Origin: Ricinus communis
Taxonomy: Eukaryota; Streptophyta; Magnoliopsida; Malpighiales; Euphorbiaceae
Length of the DNA: 64,000 nt
NCBI RefSeq assembly: GCF_019578655.1
Contig: NC_063256.1
Coordinates: 18,396,531 to 18,460,530 of the forward strand
Direction: 5' to 3'
A program made the translations under genes and the position numbers. Shown here one piece after another: positions 11,828 through 23,561 of this stretch (position 1 is the stretch's first letter; each line of letters opens with the position of its first letter). A model generated the notes under the pieces. It worked only from the letters and a program-made list of their open reading frames with translations, ran no database searches and had not been told where the DNA came from.

Positions 11828-12088
11828 TGCTGCAATTTAAGAGTTAGTAACAAAAAAAATAATTAATATAATAAAGGACCTCATAACACTCCCTTACGTG
11901 TTTACACTCAATAATGGGGTTGGTCGCTCATATTTGCACTCAAAGTAATGGAATCACACAAGGTATTCCTCACACCACTCAAAGCTTAGTTCTTTATGTT
12001 CTTAAGCATATCACACCCAAAAATAACTCAAAGAAGCTTGTATTGTGTAGTGTTATACAACTAAGATTTTTAAAACTTAGCTTGTATT
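11828..12088 (-). other. Leader remnant of element C
   Basis: Non-coding AT-rich sequence upstream of the second gag start. Its CACTCCCTTACGTGTTTACA segment parallels the gag leader of element A near 9550. The primer site and LTR of this copy are not recognisable; an LTR-F piece follows directly. Confidence 0.5.
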
Positions 12089-12312
12089 GGCTAGTATGAA
12101 TTTTGATGTGGAATTAAGTTGAAGTTAAAAGTTGAATGATAATTGGTTATTAAACCTTAAAGCTGTTTCCTTTGTCTTTGTGTTCTTAGGTAGAATGCAT
12201 GCTTAAGAAACATTCAAGTAGATTGATCATCTTCTTTTGTAGTGTTTTGAAATTGAGATTTAGGAACAAGTTTTCTAAATTCTAATTCTTGATAATCTTT
12301 CTAAGTAATCTA
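12089..12312 (+). repeat. LTR-F fragment, plus orientation
   Basis: Matches 58849-59060 of the well-preserved LTR-F, including TTGGTTATTAAACCTTAAAG, GAATGCATGCTTAAGAAACA and AGTAGATTGATCATCTTCT. It covers the R-U5 part and stops just before the LTR end. Confidence 0.8.
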
Positions 12313-12364
12313 TTTGTGGCTACACTTGGTTTATATAGAGAAATAAATAAACCTAATTCCTAAA
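12313..12364 (-). repeat. Short LTR-G fragment
   Basis: About 50 bp (GTGGCTACACTTGGTTTATA then TAGAGAAATAAATAAACC) match 34626-34675 of LTR-G. The piece sits exactly between two oppositely oriented LTR-F fragments. Confidence 0.65.
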
Positions 12365-12675
12365 TGATATGGAACTTCATGAATAAGCTTGAGAACCCCT
12401 TTTAAATTGCGGATTCCAACACATTGACATGAAAACCCCAAGAACCAATTCGGTTCAACCCATAAGAAAGGTTAGAAAATAGATTACTTAGAAAGATGAT
12501 CAAGAATTAGAATTTAGAGAACTTGTTCCTAAATCTCAATTCGAAACACTCTAGAAGAATATGATCAATCTACTTGAATGTTTCTTAAGCATGCATTCTA
12601 CACAAGAACATAAAGACAAAGCAAACAAGCTTTAAGGTAAAAATACCAATTATCATTCAACTTTTAACTTCTACT
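12365..12675 (-). repeat. LTR-F fragment, minus orientation
   Basis: Reverse complement of the 3' part of LTR-F: starts TGATATGGAACTTCATGAAT (LTR end) and runs through CAAGAACCAATTCGGTTCAA to TGCATTCTACACAAGAACAT. With 12089-12312 it forms an imperfect inverted repeat of roughly 200-bp arms. Confidence 0.8.
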
Positions 12676-12974
12676 TAATACAAGTGGGAATGTGAGTTTT
12701 TTGATGTTTAAGTTGGCTCATAAATTTTGGGACTTTGAGAGTTGTTGACCACTTAACTCCTTTTGGTTCATGATTTAATTTTAGTTTATTCATTATTATT
12801 TATTTATTTATTCATATTTAGCTTCTCGTTTCTTTTTCTTATGGAATGAGGGCTTTCAGGTTATAGAAACTGCATGCAATTAAACTCGTATGCAAGTTTG
12901 ATTTTATTGCCCAAGATCTATCTAGAACCAGATTAATGGAAACCTTAGACCCTTCAAGTATATTAAACTATCAA
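12676..12974 (+). repeat. Joined LTR-X and LTR-A fragments
   Basis: 12676-12879 matches LTR-X (AAGTGGGAATGTGAG ... TTATGGAATGAGGGCTTTC ... TGCATGCAA). 12880-12974 matches the LTR-A tip (TTAAACTCGTATGCAAGTTT ... TTAGACCCTTCAAG). The junctions are abrupt, with no duplications, as expected from recombination and deletion between old copies. Confidence 0.7.
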
Positions 12975-12975
12975 C

Positions 12976-15900
12976 TGATGGGCTTTGCAAGCTAGGGCAC
13001 ACAGATTTCTTATAATTTCTTACAATTTTTGGACAAATGACATGTATATCGAGTCTATAAGTTACAGGAAATAAAGTTTAAGCTAAGAAAATACCTCTAT
13101 AATGGCTAGAAATGCGTGGTGGGTATTCAATTTTGCTAAAAGGGCAATGTCTTCTACTTTCACAAGCCTAAGATGATTTGGGTGAGAAATTGGAGCAGAA
13201 AACTCCCAATTCAGAGCGATTGGGTTACGTCCAGCAATCTTGAGGAAGAGCTTGCCATTTCAAAACTGATTTTGTGAAGTTTGGTTGTGAAATGAAGATG
13301 AAATCACAAATTGAATGAAAAGGGATTTGAGAGAAAATTGATGAAAAATGGATAAAGTGAATGAAGTATGGATATAAGGCTACTTATATGTCTTGAAAGG
13401 GGGAAAAATGTCATTTAGGTCCTTGACCTATCAATGTCACGTTTTAGTCCAAAAAAGTTGGTGCAAATCTGTAGAAGACACATAGAAGCCCAGTTAGCAC
13501 TCCCGAGGCAGAATGTTCTAAAAATTACAAGTTTGGTCCCTGACCCTCAAAATTACACTTTAGGCCCTGAATAGGTCGAATATTAGTATAGCTTCCAAAA
13601 AGCATCAAAATGAATCAAATTGTACCCCGAGGTGGGAAATTCTAATAGAAAGTACCCAAATTGGAAAATTACTAAATTGATTCAAAGTGGTAAAACAGCT
13701 AGAGGAAAGTCTCTACAAATATTAAATCAATGGGCATGGTTCTCATAGCAACAGGTGTGGTTCCGAAATAGCAGGCAAAGTCCTCAACTTAAACAAGCGA
13801 AGTCTTCCTAAGCAGGTGAAGCCCTCAACCTAAATAGGCGAAGTCCTAAAAATTTTAAGTGAGCATAGTCCCACATCAAATCAATAACCAAAGTTCGAGC
13901 TTACGAGGCATGGCTTCTACAACTCATAGAGATATCCTTTGTCGTATCCTGATATTTATGATTTGTCTTAATTTATTTAAATGAATTGCATGCTTATAAA
14001 TTTCGACAAACTTGGGCAACTGTCAGCAACCGTTTTCTGGATTTAAATATCGAGGGAATTATAGAAAATACTGTGATAAAAGTTACTGTCTTCTAGGGTC
14101 TCGAAATATGGGGACGAGCAAATCTAAAGCTAGGACTGAGGTTAATCCAACAAAAATTACCAATTTAAAATTAATTTGGAGTTAATTGTCAAGAAAAATA
14201 AAGTTTGAGGGTCAAAATGAAGGATTTCACAAATTTAGTGACCTAATTTCAAATTCTTGAACTTCTCATGTGTAGAGCCAATCGGCTCTACACAGTGCCG
14301 ATTAAGGATTTTCAGTTCGACGTTGTTTTTCTTAATGACTTTACATGCATATACAAATTCTAGAAGGTCTTGACGATAATCATGGATTTTAATGATATTT
14401 ATTTAAATTTAAAGAATTAAATTTTGATATTTATTAACTTTTATTTGAGATTATCATTCCCTTTAGGGTTTTCTTTGAAATCCTACCTTTATAAATAGAT
14501 AGAGGCATCTAAGCTTTAGGGGGGATAACAAGAATCAATAGAGAAAAAGCAAAAGAGAACCAGAGAGTATAGAAGCCAATATTGAGAAAAGAAAGGAAAG
14601 ACTATCGTTCTTTATTAGGTAGAAGATTTAGATCACTAAGAAAGAAGGTTACAGAAGAAAGAACTGTATTTGGAAACCTTCTTTTAATTGACAAAAGCTT
14701 TTTTCTTCAACATCACATCTAGCACTAGATTCCCAACTAGTTTTTAATTCAACTGCATCTTCATCACTTAAGGCTCGTAGAACCATCAACTATGACAACC
14801 TGAGAGTTCCCATAAACATGCATCCATCATCATCCTAAATTGTTTTTTTATTTTATTTTATTATTTACTATTTTATCCTTTTAGAAATATGATTAAGATT
14901 ACTGTTATGGTTCTATTTTTATGGTTAAAATGATGAGATTAGAGTTTCTTATGAATTTGCATGTTTTTAATTTATTGGGTTTTGAAATTAGATAATAAGA
15001 AAATTAGGATTCTAAATTTGATAAAATTGTCAATTAGGGTTTTGAATCTTATTAGTTGCATCCATATGATTAATGATTAGATTTATGTTTTCATTATGAT
15101 TCAGTAATTAAATATATTTAATAAGATTATATGATTGGTTTGCTCAATTTGTTTATTGTACTTCTTAGTTTCTAGGGTTTTGTATTAGTTTTTAGGGTTT
15201 TTGATCAATCGATTGATTTCTGTTGTTTATATCTTAGTTCTTTCATATCTAATCAACTTTTACCCCTTATGCATGTGAAAATCGGCTCTAGGGACGTGAC
15301 AAACACATTGACAAGTTGAATACCGATTGGCTATATGTCCAATATCGATCGGCTCTATGACTTTCTATTTTAATTTTTTGGCTTTTTGTCGAGTTTTGAT
15401 GTATCTTTATCAGTTTTGAGTATTGTATTAGATTTTAGGGCTTTTTCTTACACAATTTTAGTTGTAAGCTGGTAGTTAGATTTATTTCCTACATCTTATT
15501 TTGTTTATTTTTTTTGCTTCTATATGATTAAATGTGTTGTGTGATTGATTAACTAAAATGGGCCATATAGACTTATGGCTAAAATCAGACCCAACATGAA
15601 AACTGTAGTCTAATAGGCTAATCAACATTTATTTGGCTTAAAATCTAAAATTGAAGTAGACTTAGTAGGCCTTGGCATGTCTTAGGGTAACATAGAATGT
15701 GCCTTATCATAATAAGTAGTCCATTAGGCCTAAAGGTTGAAAATCAAAAAGCATAATTTATAATTGGGCTAGGCTAGATGGGCTATATACATAATTAATT
15801 TGTAAAATAAACTAACTCAAATATGGGCTGGGCTTCAGTAAAATGGGTAGACCTAGGTAAATTATCCGTGTTATTTAGTATGCCTATGTATGAACTGCAG

Positions 15901-16059
15901 GTGTTTGTAGAGAATAATTTGTTAAGCAATAAAATTAAAGACTAATATACATAAAAAAGGACGTAGGCTTACGGATCAATCTCTAGATTTGTGGCGTATG
16001 CTTACTTATGAAATCTGAGAAAGGCCACTCATTAGTAAAAGTGTGTCGGCGATTACCCA
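12976..16059 (+). repeat. 5' LTR of the Ogre/Tat-like element (at least 3.1 kb, left tip lost)
   Basis: The left edge is a junction with the LTR-A fragment, so the true start is unknown. The right end is taken at ATTACCCA (16059), two bases before TGGCGACTCC. U3 is non-coding. A TATA box lies at 14490, followed by a purine-rich transcribed leader. The late part (15540-15900) repeats short GGGCT / TAGGCC words. No ORF of interest is present on either strand. Confidence 0.55.
14490..14497 (+). promoter_or_regulatory. Probable TATA box of the Ogre/Tat-like LTR
   Basis: TATAAATA preceded by TTTCTTTGAAATCCTACCT and followed about 30 bp later by GCTTTAGGGGGGATAACAAG, then an A/G-rich leader. The position within a long LTR and the downstream leader fit a plant retrotransposon promoter. 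Confidence 0.5.
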
Positions 16060-16061
16060 AG

Positions 16062-16072
16062 TGGCGACTCCC
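16062..16072 (+). other. Probable primer-binding site of the Ogre/Tat-like element
   Basis: TGGCGACTCCC follows a CA-ending LTR with a two-base spacer. A TGGCGACTCC start is what I recall for tRNA-Arg-type sites in Tat/Ogre elements, but that is from memory and the match beyond 10 bases is poor. Confidence 0.4.
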
Positions 16073-16262
16073 ATCTTTGCGCTGGTCATAGTGACTAATT
16101 AGCGTGTTCCTAATTAGGTTGAAAAGCCTTATAGTGCCGTAGTCGCTAAAGACACTTGGGTGCACACACGAAACTGCCGCCCATAGTATATATCTCAAAG
16201 AAAATATTTTTCTTTCTTAGATGTGCCACTAACCTTCTTCCTTAATCTTTACCGCCCCATAT
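16073..16262 (+). other. Short internal leader left of the Athila insertion
   Basis: About 190 bp of non-coding sequence between the primer-like site and the Athila LTR. The last five bases, CATAT (16258-16262), are duplicated at 29387-29391 and form the Athila target site. Confidence 0.6.
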
Positions 16263-17703
16263 TGATAAGGTATTTACGTAGCTACAATCCTAGGCATTGA
16301 ACCTATCGATGCAGACTAGCATAAACGGTGAGTATCAAGGTCGTATTCTCGGGAAAGGGTGATCCTAGACCTACTGTAGCGTTTTATGTTATTTAACCTA
16401 AACAACTCAATGAAGTGTTATGCTATGATTAAATATGAACAAACAATTAATTAAATGTCAAATAATCTAAAAGGATAATGGAGCAACACAGAAAGAAAGC
16501 AAATCCAAAGGGGACCTAATTGTGATGGAATTACTAAAGGTGATTATCTTGATTACCAAATCGATTACCCATGCCTGAATCCTAAAATGAACTCGAATCC
16601 TCTCTCTCGCTCACCGAATTCCTAACTCTGGGAACTAAATGCTGGAAACTCTTCTTAACAATTAATCTCAGCTAGCATGAAGCTTAGATTTAAGTCTATT
16701 AAGAGTTGTTAATACTTAATCTGACTAGCCGATTAACCTTATCTCTAAGTGTTATCAATCAGTTCTTGCTTAATCAAGTTCTGACTATTTAACAAATTTC
16801 TCAATACCAATTAAACAATCTAAGCAACATTTTACTCAACGTCTCAAGTCAAATGAAATTAACTTTTATTATTGATAAGCAAGAAGGATTACAATCTGGT
16901 AACTTAATAATTAAAACAAATCAAACAATCCATCAACAATAGAGACCCCAATGGGTTCAAAAGCTCTAGCTACTCATGTTCATAGTTAAAACAAAGTAAG
17001 GAACAAATAAGGAAAAGCAAATTGAAAGCATGTACACCCTTCTCTTTCAAGTTGGATGAGAAACCCTAATTTTCCAATTCAAAATATCAAACCCTAATTT
17101 GCCTCTTGAATGCTCCCAAATCTTATCTTGATCTTCAAACCGATGTTGAAACAAGTGTAATCCTTCCTTCAATTGATGAAATTGATCTCCCAAAGTTGAC
17201 AATTGAGGTCTTGAAACAAATGATTTGAGTGTGTATATTGGAAATCAACTTAGAAAATTGACGCCTCATTCACCAAATTGATTTTGCCTATATAGTCCCT
17301 TCAGCACGGCCGGAGTCCAGGCCGTGCTAAACCTGCGCATCTCATTGTGTTGACCTCTTCTAGGCCGTGCCAAGCCGGTGCTGAGCCACCATGGGCCGTG
17401 GTGGAGGCTGTGGTGGCTATGGAAACTGTGCCAAAATGGCACTTCTGGGGGGCAGCTTCTTGACAATTCAGCACGGCCGGAGTCCAGGCCTTGCTCAACC
17501 CTCAGAGTGCTAGTCCTTGCTCAAGTTGATGGATTCTGGTTCGTAATTACGTGTATTTCCCTCGATTGCTGACAATGTCCTTCGATAACGACCTGAAACG
17601 TGAAAGGAACTAAAAGACAGGTGATTCTAGCATAAAATGAGATAATTATGCACAAGAATGTAAACAATTGGGCATGTAAATATGTGTAATATGATGCCTA
17701 TCA
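16263..17703 (-). repeat. 3' LTR of the Athila element
   Basis: Begins TGATAAGGTATTTACG and ends GATGCCTATCA on the plus strand. It aligns throughout with 27926-29386. It contains the GC-rich island of GGCCGTGCT words (17301-17495) next to CTATATAG at 17288-17295. Compared with the other LTR, the island has lost or gained about 30 bp. Confidence 0.95.
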
Positions 17704-17718
17704 AATCACCCCACACTT
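17704..17718 (-). other. Polypurine tract of the Athila element
   Basis: The minus strand reads AAGTGTGGGGTGATT immediately before the LTR start TGATAGGCATC. An AAGTGTGGGG tract is typical for Athila and Tat elements. Confidence 0.85.
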
Positions 17719-19414
17719 AAGCTTTTGCTTGTCCTCAAGAAATCAATAACTCAATACATGCACAAGCAACAATCACCCTTCATAATTCATGCTAAAGTTC
17801 ACAACTCAACCCTATTCAACATATAAAGAATGAAACTCAAGTAACTAACAAGTTATACACCTTTAAGAAAGAACTATAATGATATCATCTCGAAACACAA
17901 CTTACATAACAAATCAACATTAAAGACTAATAACCATTGCCTCACAGTGTTTACAGGTAAATAAGAAAATTCCCTGAATGCAGCTGCACAAAACCTATTT
18001 ACCAAAAGCTTGCTCATAAATCTCATCTTCACTTTCGTGAATAATTGAATACCAAAATCAAAGGGTCTTTTCAAGGGTTGTAATAAGGCTGAGGTAAAGG
18101 TATGAATATTTGGATAGAAGTGTAAAGTATAATGAAAAATTATGCACTTAATTGAACTGAATGCTTTAGGAACTGAGTGCTAAACAATAAAAGTATTCAC
18201 TAAGCCTTATTTGAAGTAAAGGATGCTCACAAGAGTTAGATTCAGAAGAGCTAAAAGCTAAGAAGTAAGTAATAATTTTTTTTTTCTTTTTTTCTTTCTT
18301 CTTTTTTTTTGATATATACTATGTATATATATTACAGCAGCTTATGTAGGGGCTGCTGTGGTTATTGACATAAATAATAAGAATGAATATCCAATTTTGG
18401 ATTGAAAGGAGTACCAAAGAATGACTGAAAAGATTAAGTGAATTAAAAATAATGTTAAGCACTATGATTCCAAAAATATAACACATAATTACTCAGTATA
18501 CAGGGTGAAAGGAAAGACAGATGTAAAGAATGGTGTATGCGTAGTGATTAGGTGTAAATTATGAAGAAAAGGTTACGGCTCAAACTCGTTGACTAATGGG
18601 AATAGAGGGTAGGCTTTTGGCCATATGTGGTGAAATCCTAAGCTACCCAAATCATGTAATGGTATTCAAAAATTCATGTAACCTCAACAAGCATTATAGA
18701 TCAAGTTCTAGAAATGAAAGTAAGTACAACGCACACTCAAACAAGAAAATTCATAAGCATAATGTGCAATGGATGCTCAATTTTTTGGTTCAAAGACTCA
18801 CGTTTGAAGTGGCTAAAAAATTTGTAATTGGTTCCTAGACTTATCAATTGAATCATCACATAAATTGAATACGAGGTTGACATAATCAGAGTTCACAGTC
18901 AAAGGTTGTAAATTCGCAAGGAACTCAAGTAACACCGGTTTAACCCGACCAAATTGACATATTGAATACAGTGAAATTGCTTTCAATAACAGAAGATAAA
19001 GAGGGACAATTGAGTACTAGTGTGTGAATTAAGTCATTAATTACGAAAGAATAAACTAAACTTGAATGTCATGCAAAACCTAGGTCCTAATATCCTAAGC
19101 ATGGTCCATTATCATTGCTTTTAAACAATTAAGGGAGACCTACCCCACACTTGAGTATAACACTGTCCACAATGTTAAAAAGATTAAAACTGGGTAAGCA
19201 TATGACTCGCACATCATAGTTATTGAAGATCATGCTTAGTTTTCAAATTGGGAAAGCATAGTGTTCGACTAAAATAACTTAACATAAAAGGAAAAATGAA
19301 AGGAAATAACATAAAATTAAGCATACAAAAAGCAAGAAAATAAAATAAAATAAAATAAAGGAAAGAAAATAAAAAGAAAAAGGAAAAAGAAAAGTAGCAC
19401 AATTTTTTTCACTG
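17719..19414 (-). other. 3' non-coding region of the Athila element
   Basis: About 1.7 kb without a convincing ORF on either strand. It holds T-rich runs (18270-18310), a TATATATAC stretch and a perfect 8-bp hairpin (ACAGCAGC at 18334-18341 against GCTGCTGT at 18352-18359). At 19270-19400 it is purine-rich on the plus strand (repeated AAATAAAATAAAATA). The short ORFs here look random. Confidence 0.7.
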
Positions 19415-20938
19415 CTAGGAGTCTGCTGATGGTGTATCCTCACTGGTTGGATCTGTTGGAAGATGAGGAGTAGGGAAAGTCGCTGAAGGAGGGGGCGGTG
19501 GTGGATTAGGGTCCGTGAAGCATCCTGCCAGATCGAACTCCATATCATCGATGAGCCGCTGATTTTGTGCTCTAGCATCCATAATCTTTTTCATCTGCTC
19601 CACTATGAAGTCTGTCTGGGTGGCCTGCCTCTCCAACCCACTCATAAGCTGCTGAAGCAAGCTGTTCAGACCGCCAAACTGTGCCCTAGTCTCCTCTTGA
19701 AACTGCGCAAATTGAGTATAGTGCTGCTGCTGTAGATCGCAGACTCGATCTAGTCAGTCAGCCAAAGCACTAATCTGAGCACTCGATGTCCCTGCAGAAT
19801 AAGAGGATGAGGCTCCAAATGGAGGCATAAACACTCTAGCTGGGTTAGGAATCCTAACATCCGGGATCCCAGCCGATGGATCTTGGGCTCCTCTAGCTGC
19901 TGCCTCTCTAGCCTCCCTGACTATTGTGTTCACAAGCCTGTATTCTATACCATGTGGATGTCTAGTAGCCGTGATCATCTGCATGTTGATCATCTGTTTG
20001 ATCCCTAGTGGTTTCATATCACCAATATTTGAAGCTCTGACAAACAGTCGTCCAATACATCTAGTCTTTTGGCTAACCTACGGGATAAAACAATAATGCA
20101 TCTTCTTCTGGGCGTCTACTATAAATGATCGGACTTGACGAGCCAACAAATATCCCAATTCTAACTTCTTCTAATGTTGCATAGCCTAGAGGATGAAGAC
20201 ATCGGTCTGAGTTACTACTCCAAAACTATCTCCTCTGCCTATAATGGTGTAAGCTAATAGGGTATAGAGATAATGGAGATGATTCGGAAGGCTAGACGCC
20301 TTAGACCTGCTTGGGTAGTACGTTTCTGGCCTAAGTACCAATGAGTCCCACATGGTGTCGTACGAGATTGGGTTGATATAGAGACATCCCTGATACTCCT
20401 CCCCTGAGATCTCCTGTTCAATCCATAATCCCAAATGCATGCCGAATTGTGGGACTGACATTGAGAACTCCCTTCCCCCAAGTCTAAAATAGATTGCATC
20501 AGGCTAATGCCAGTTTGTAATTTGTTGCTGCAGGAAGAAGGTGCTGAGGAACTCAATTGTAAGCTCACTGTAGGTTGGCTCAATGATGTCAAAGAATCGC
20601 GCATATGGTAGAGTCTCGAACAGAGTGCACACATCCTGAACCAATCCCACTCTTTCCAGGGATACGAAGTCGATGCAACGACCCGCCATCACTTGCTTCC
20701 ATCTCATGACTTGGAATCGACTTTCATTATCTGCATTACGGAATATCCACAATGGATGACGACCAGGTGTAGGTGGATTTACAACTAGTGCTCTTTGAGC
20801 TTGGACTAGTTGCTGTTGCAGTAGAGGTGGAGGTGGAGGTGCTGGTGCTGTGGAGGAAGATGTTCCTTCGCCACGCGATCGCTTGCTGGTAGCGACGCGT
20901 TTCGGTTGCTTTCTACGGGATTAATCGCGGTTCGTCAT
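19415..20938 (-). pseudogene. Third ORF of the Athila element (Athila ORF-1-like, in env position)
   Basis: Starting at ATG 20938 and ending at the stop at 19415, one frame spans 508 codons. Five open pieces (20504-20752, 20186-20461, 19754-20017, 19415-19660 and the N-terminus) all lie in that frame, so it is broken by nonsense codons and not by frameshifts. The N-terminus is basic (SRRKQPKRVATSKRSRG, a possible nuclear signal) and then proline/glutamine-rich. The middle reads YSELTIEFLSTF and FSMSVPQFGMHLGLW, recalling the Athila ORF-1 family. The C-terminal part has a coiled-coil-like stretch (LERQATQTDFIVEQMKKIMD) and a proline run. I see no clear membrane segment in frame, so calling it an envelope protein is not supported. 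Function unknown. Confidence 0.7.
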
Positions 20939-22112
20939 ATTACCTAATGCAATGAATCATTAGTTATTCATACAAGAAATCAAGTTAATCAGAAATCCTA
21001 CTGAAAATTAAACAGCATAACGACTATAATTCGACTAACAGAAAACTTTAGACTTAACAAAAGACTAAAGCCTCAATCTACTTCATAAACTAATTAACCG
21101 ATACATTCCAACCTACTTTATCGTGCACCAACTAACGAAACTTTATTCTAGCAATTATTCATAATAGAATGCCATAGACAAACTTTATTTCCACCAAACC
21201 CCACACTTATCATTTTCATTATCGACTTCACAGCAAACATAACAACTAATGTAAATTAAATCTAACTGAGGTCATATTGAAGCAGTGTAACAACGTTAAA
21301 CTACCAAAACATACTAGCACGTCCTAAATAAAGTATATGCATAAAAGAAAAACCAAATTAAAATAAATAAAAGCAAAAAGTGAAGAGACTTACTTGGAAT
21401 TGCTAAGAAAGGTAAGAAGATGAAAGAAATGGAAGAAAACAACACCTTGGAGCTTAGTAAAGGGGGTAGCAAAATTTTTGAAAGCTTCCCCTTTTATAGG
21501 CACGGGGGTCAGCACGGGCGAGGGCAAGGCCATGCTGATCAGCATGGCCAAGACTCGGCCCATGCTGAGCCCTTATGCTTCAATGGTGCACCAATTGGCA
21601 TCGGTGGGGGCACGACCGTGCTGACCAGCACGGCCTGGTGTTGCTGCCTGTGGTGCCTTCGAAAGTCATGCTGAATTGGCTAAGTTTCTTTGTGCTTTAT
21701 GTGTTCTCTCACCACGGGCTTGACTTGGCCATGCTGATGAGCACGGCCTGGTGTTGTAGCCTATGATGGCCATGGAAACCATGGTGAAACTGTTGATTCC
21801 GAGCTTTCCTTTGCCATCTCGAGTCGCCGAACTCCCGACCTGCATTCGACACATATACATACACATTTAGGCCATAAATCAAATGGGAAAGTCACACTTC
21901 ACTGATTACTAAAAATCCGACATAAGTTATTCCAACACTAAGTTCATACACTATGTTTAATATAAAAAGTAATTGTTCTAAAGATCAATAAGCATGCAAC
22001 AAATGATAATATAAAAATGGACCGAGGAAAAGAGATAAAACTAGAATGGGAATGCCTCCCAAGGGCACTTCTTTTTTTTCTTGAGTCATTTAGCTGGACT
22101 CAATATGAATCA
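20939..22112 (-). other. Spacer between pol and the third ORF of the Athila element
   Basis: A non-coding stretch that would be the leader and promoter region of the third ORF. The part 20939-21490 is AT-rich. The part 21491-21795 is a GC-rich island (listed separately). The part 21800-22112 is AT-rich again up to the end of pol. Confidence 0.7.
21491..21795 (-). promoter_or_regulatory. LTR-like internal promoter upstream of the third Athila ORF
   Basis: On the minus strand, repeated GGCCGTGCT / CAGCATGGCC words (about 21505-21760) lead into CCTATAAAAGGGG, with TATAAAAG at 21491-21498. The LTR has the same arrangement: the same words lead into GACTATATAGGC (28952-28959, 17288-17295). The third ORF starts about 550 bases downstream at 20938. 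The parallel suggests a second promoter built from the LTR's own U3 module, which could give a separate mRNA for the third ORF. The sequence shows the motifs; activity is inference. Confidence 0.5.
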
Positions 22113-23561
22113 TCATTGCAGGTATAGCATCATGTTAACCCGCTGCTCAGTCTCTAATGAGTTTTCGTGATACAACTTGAGCCTATGTCCATTGACTTTG
22201 AAATAATCCTTCTCGGGATGATGAAGCTCGATTGTGCCATATGGGAAAACCTGCTTAACCACGAACGACCCTGACCATTGACTCCTGAGCTTCCTTGAGA
22301 ACAACCGAAGACGTGAGTTATATAGCAATACTCTATCTCCACTTTGAAACTCCTTAGGACCTTTGAGCCTCTGATCGTGCCACTTCTTTGTCTTTGCCCT
22401 GTAAATTGAGGAGTTTTCATATGCTTATTGACGCCATTCATCCAATTCACCCAGTTGCCACTGTCTTTCCTTACCTGCAGAATCAACATCAAAATTGCAA
22501 GTTTTAAGGGCCCAAAAAGCCCTGTGTTCTAATTCGACAGGTAAGTGACAAGATTTCCCATATACCAGCCTATAGGGCGTAAAACTTATAGATGTCCTAA
22601 AAGCAGTCCTAAACGCCCACAATGCATCATCCAACTTAAGAGCCCAATCCTTCCTACTAGTACTAACGGTTCTCTCTAAAATACGCTTAATACCCCTATT
22701 AGTTACCTTAACCTGCCCACTAGTCTGGGGGTGATAGGGAGTAGAGAACCGCTGAGTAACCCCGTATCGCTTAAGTACCTTATCTAATTGGGCATTGCAG
22801 AAATGTGTTCCTCTATCACTAATAAGCGCCCTAGGTGTGCCAAACCTAGCAAAAAATCGCTTAAGGAACCTGCAAACAACCCTGGCATCATCAGTGGCCA
22901 CAGCCTGAGCTTCAAGCCACTTAGAAAAGTACTTAACAGCAACCAAAATATACTTATTACCATATGAAGAGGGAAAGGGTCCTATGAAGTTGATGCCCCA
23001 AACATCAAAAATTTCAACAACTTGCACACTAATTTGGGGCATCTCATCACGAGAAGAGATATTACCTGTGCGCTGACAAGCGTCACAAACCTGAACGAAT
23101 TTTTGTGCGTCTTGGAAGAGCGTAGGCCAATAAAATCCTGCCTCTAGCACATTTCTTGTTGTATGGTTTACCGCTTGATGACCTCCAGTGGGTTCCTCAT
23201 GGTAGTACCTCAATATTTGGAGAGTCTCTTCACCGTACACACAACGGCGAATCACCTGATCTGCACACACTCTAAACAGAAAGGGATCTTCCCAAATGTA
23301 GAATTTCAAATCAACAAATAATTTCTTCTTTTGCTGATAAGTCATACCCTTTAGTAGAACCCTAGCAACCAAATAGTTAGCATAATCTGAAAACCAGGGA
23401 GTATCAGTGTATACCTGCGTGACATATAAATGCTCCTCTAGAAATCGATCGTTTATGGTCGTCTCATCAAGTGCATCCAAGTAAGGATTCTCCAATCTCG
23501 TTAAATGGTCCGCTGCCAGATTCCCCGCGCCCTTCTTATCCTTGATCTCGACATCAAATTC
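22113..23561 (-). pseudogene. Integrase of the Athila element
   Basis: The zinc-binding N-terminus ([20 protein letters not shown] ... CDACQRTGN), the core and the C-terminal tail (LRLFSRKLRSQWSGSFVVKQ ... VNGHRLKLYH) are all in one frame. A TAA at 22425-22427 is the only stop inside this part, probably from CAA. Two of the three catalytic residues are changed. The first Asp is Asn (WGINFIGPF, codon 22990-22992). The Glu is Lys (GQVKVTNRG, codon 22707-22709). The second Asp remains ([10 protein letters not shown]). Both losses are G-to-A on the coding strand. The enzyme would be dead even without the stop. Confidence 0.92.

Noticed and set aside
19415..20938. Calling the third Athila ORF an envelope protein
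   Set aside because: It is in the env position, but I see no signal peptide, transmembrane segment or glycoprotein features in the frame.
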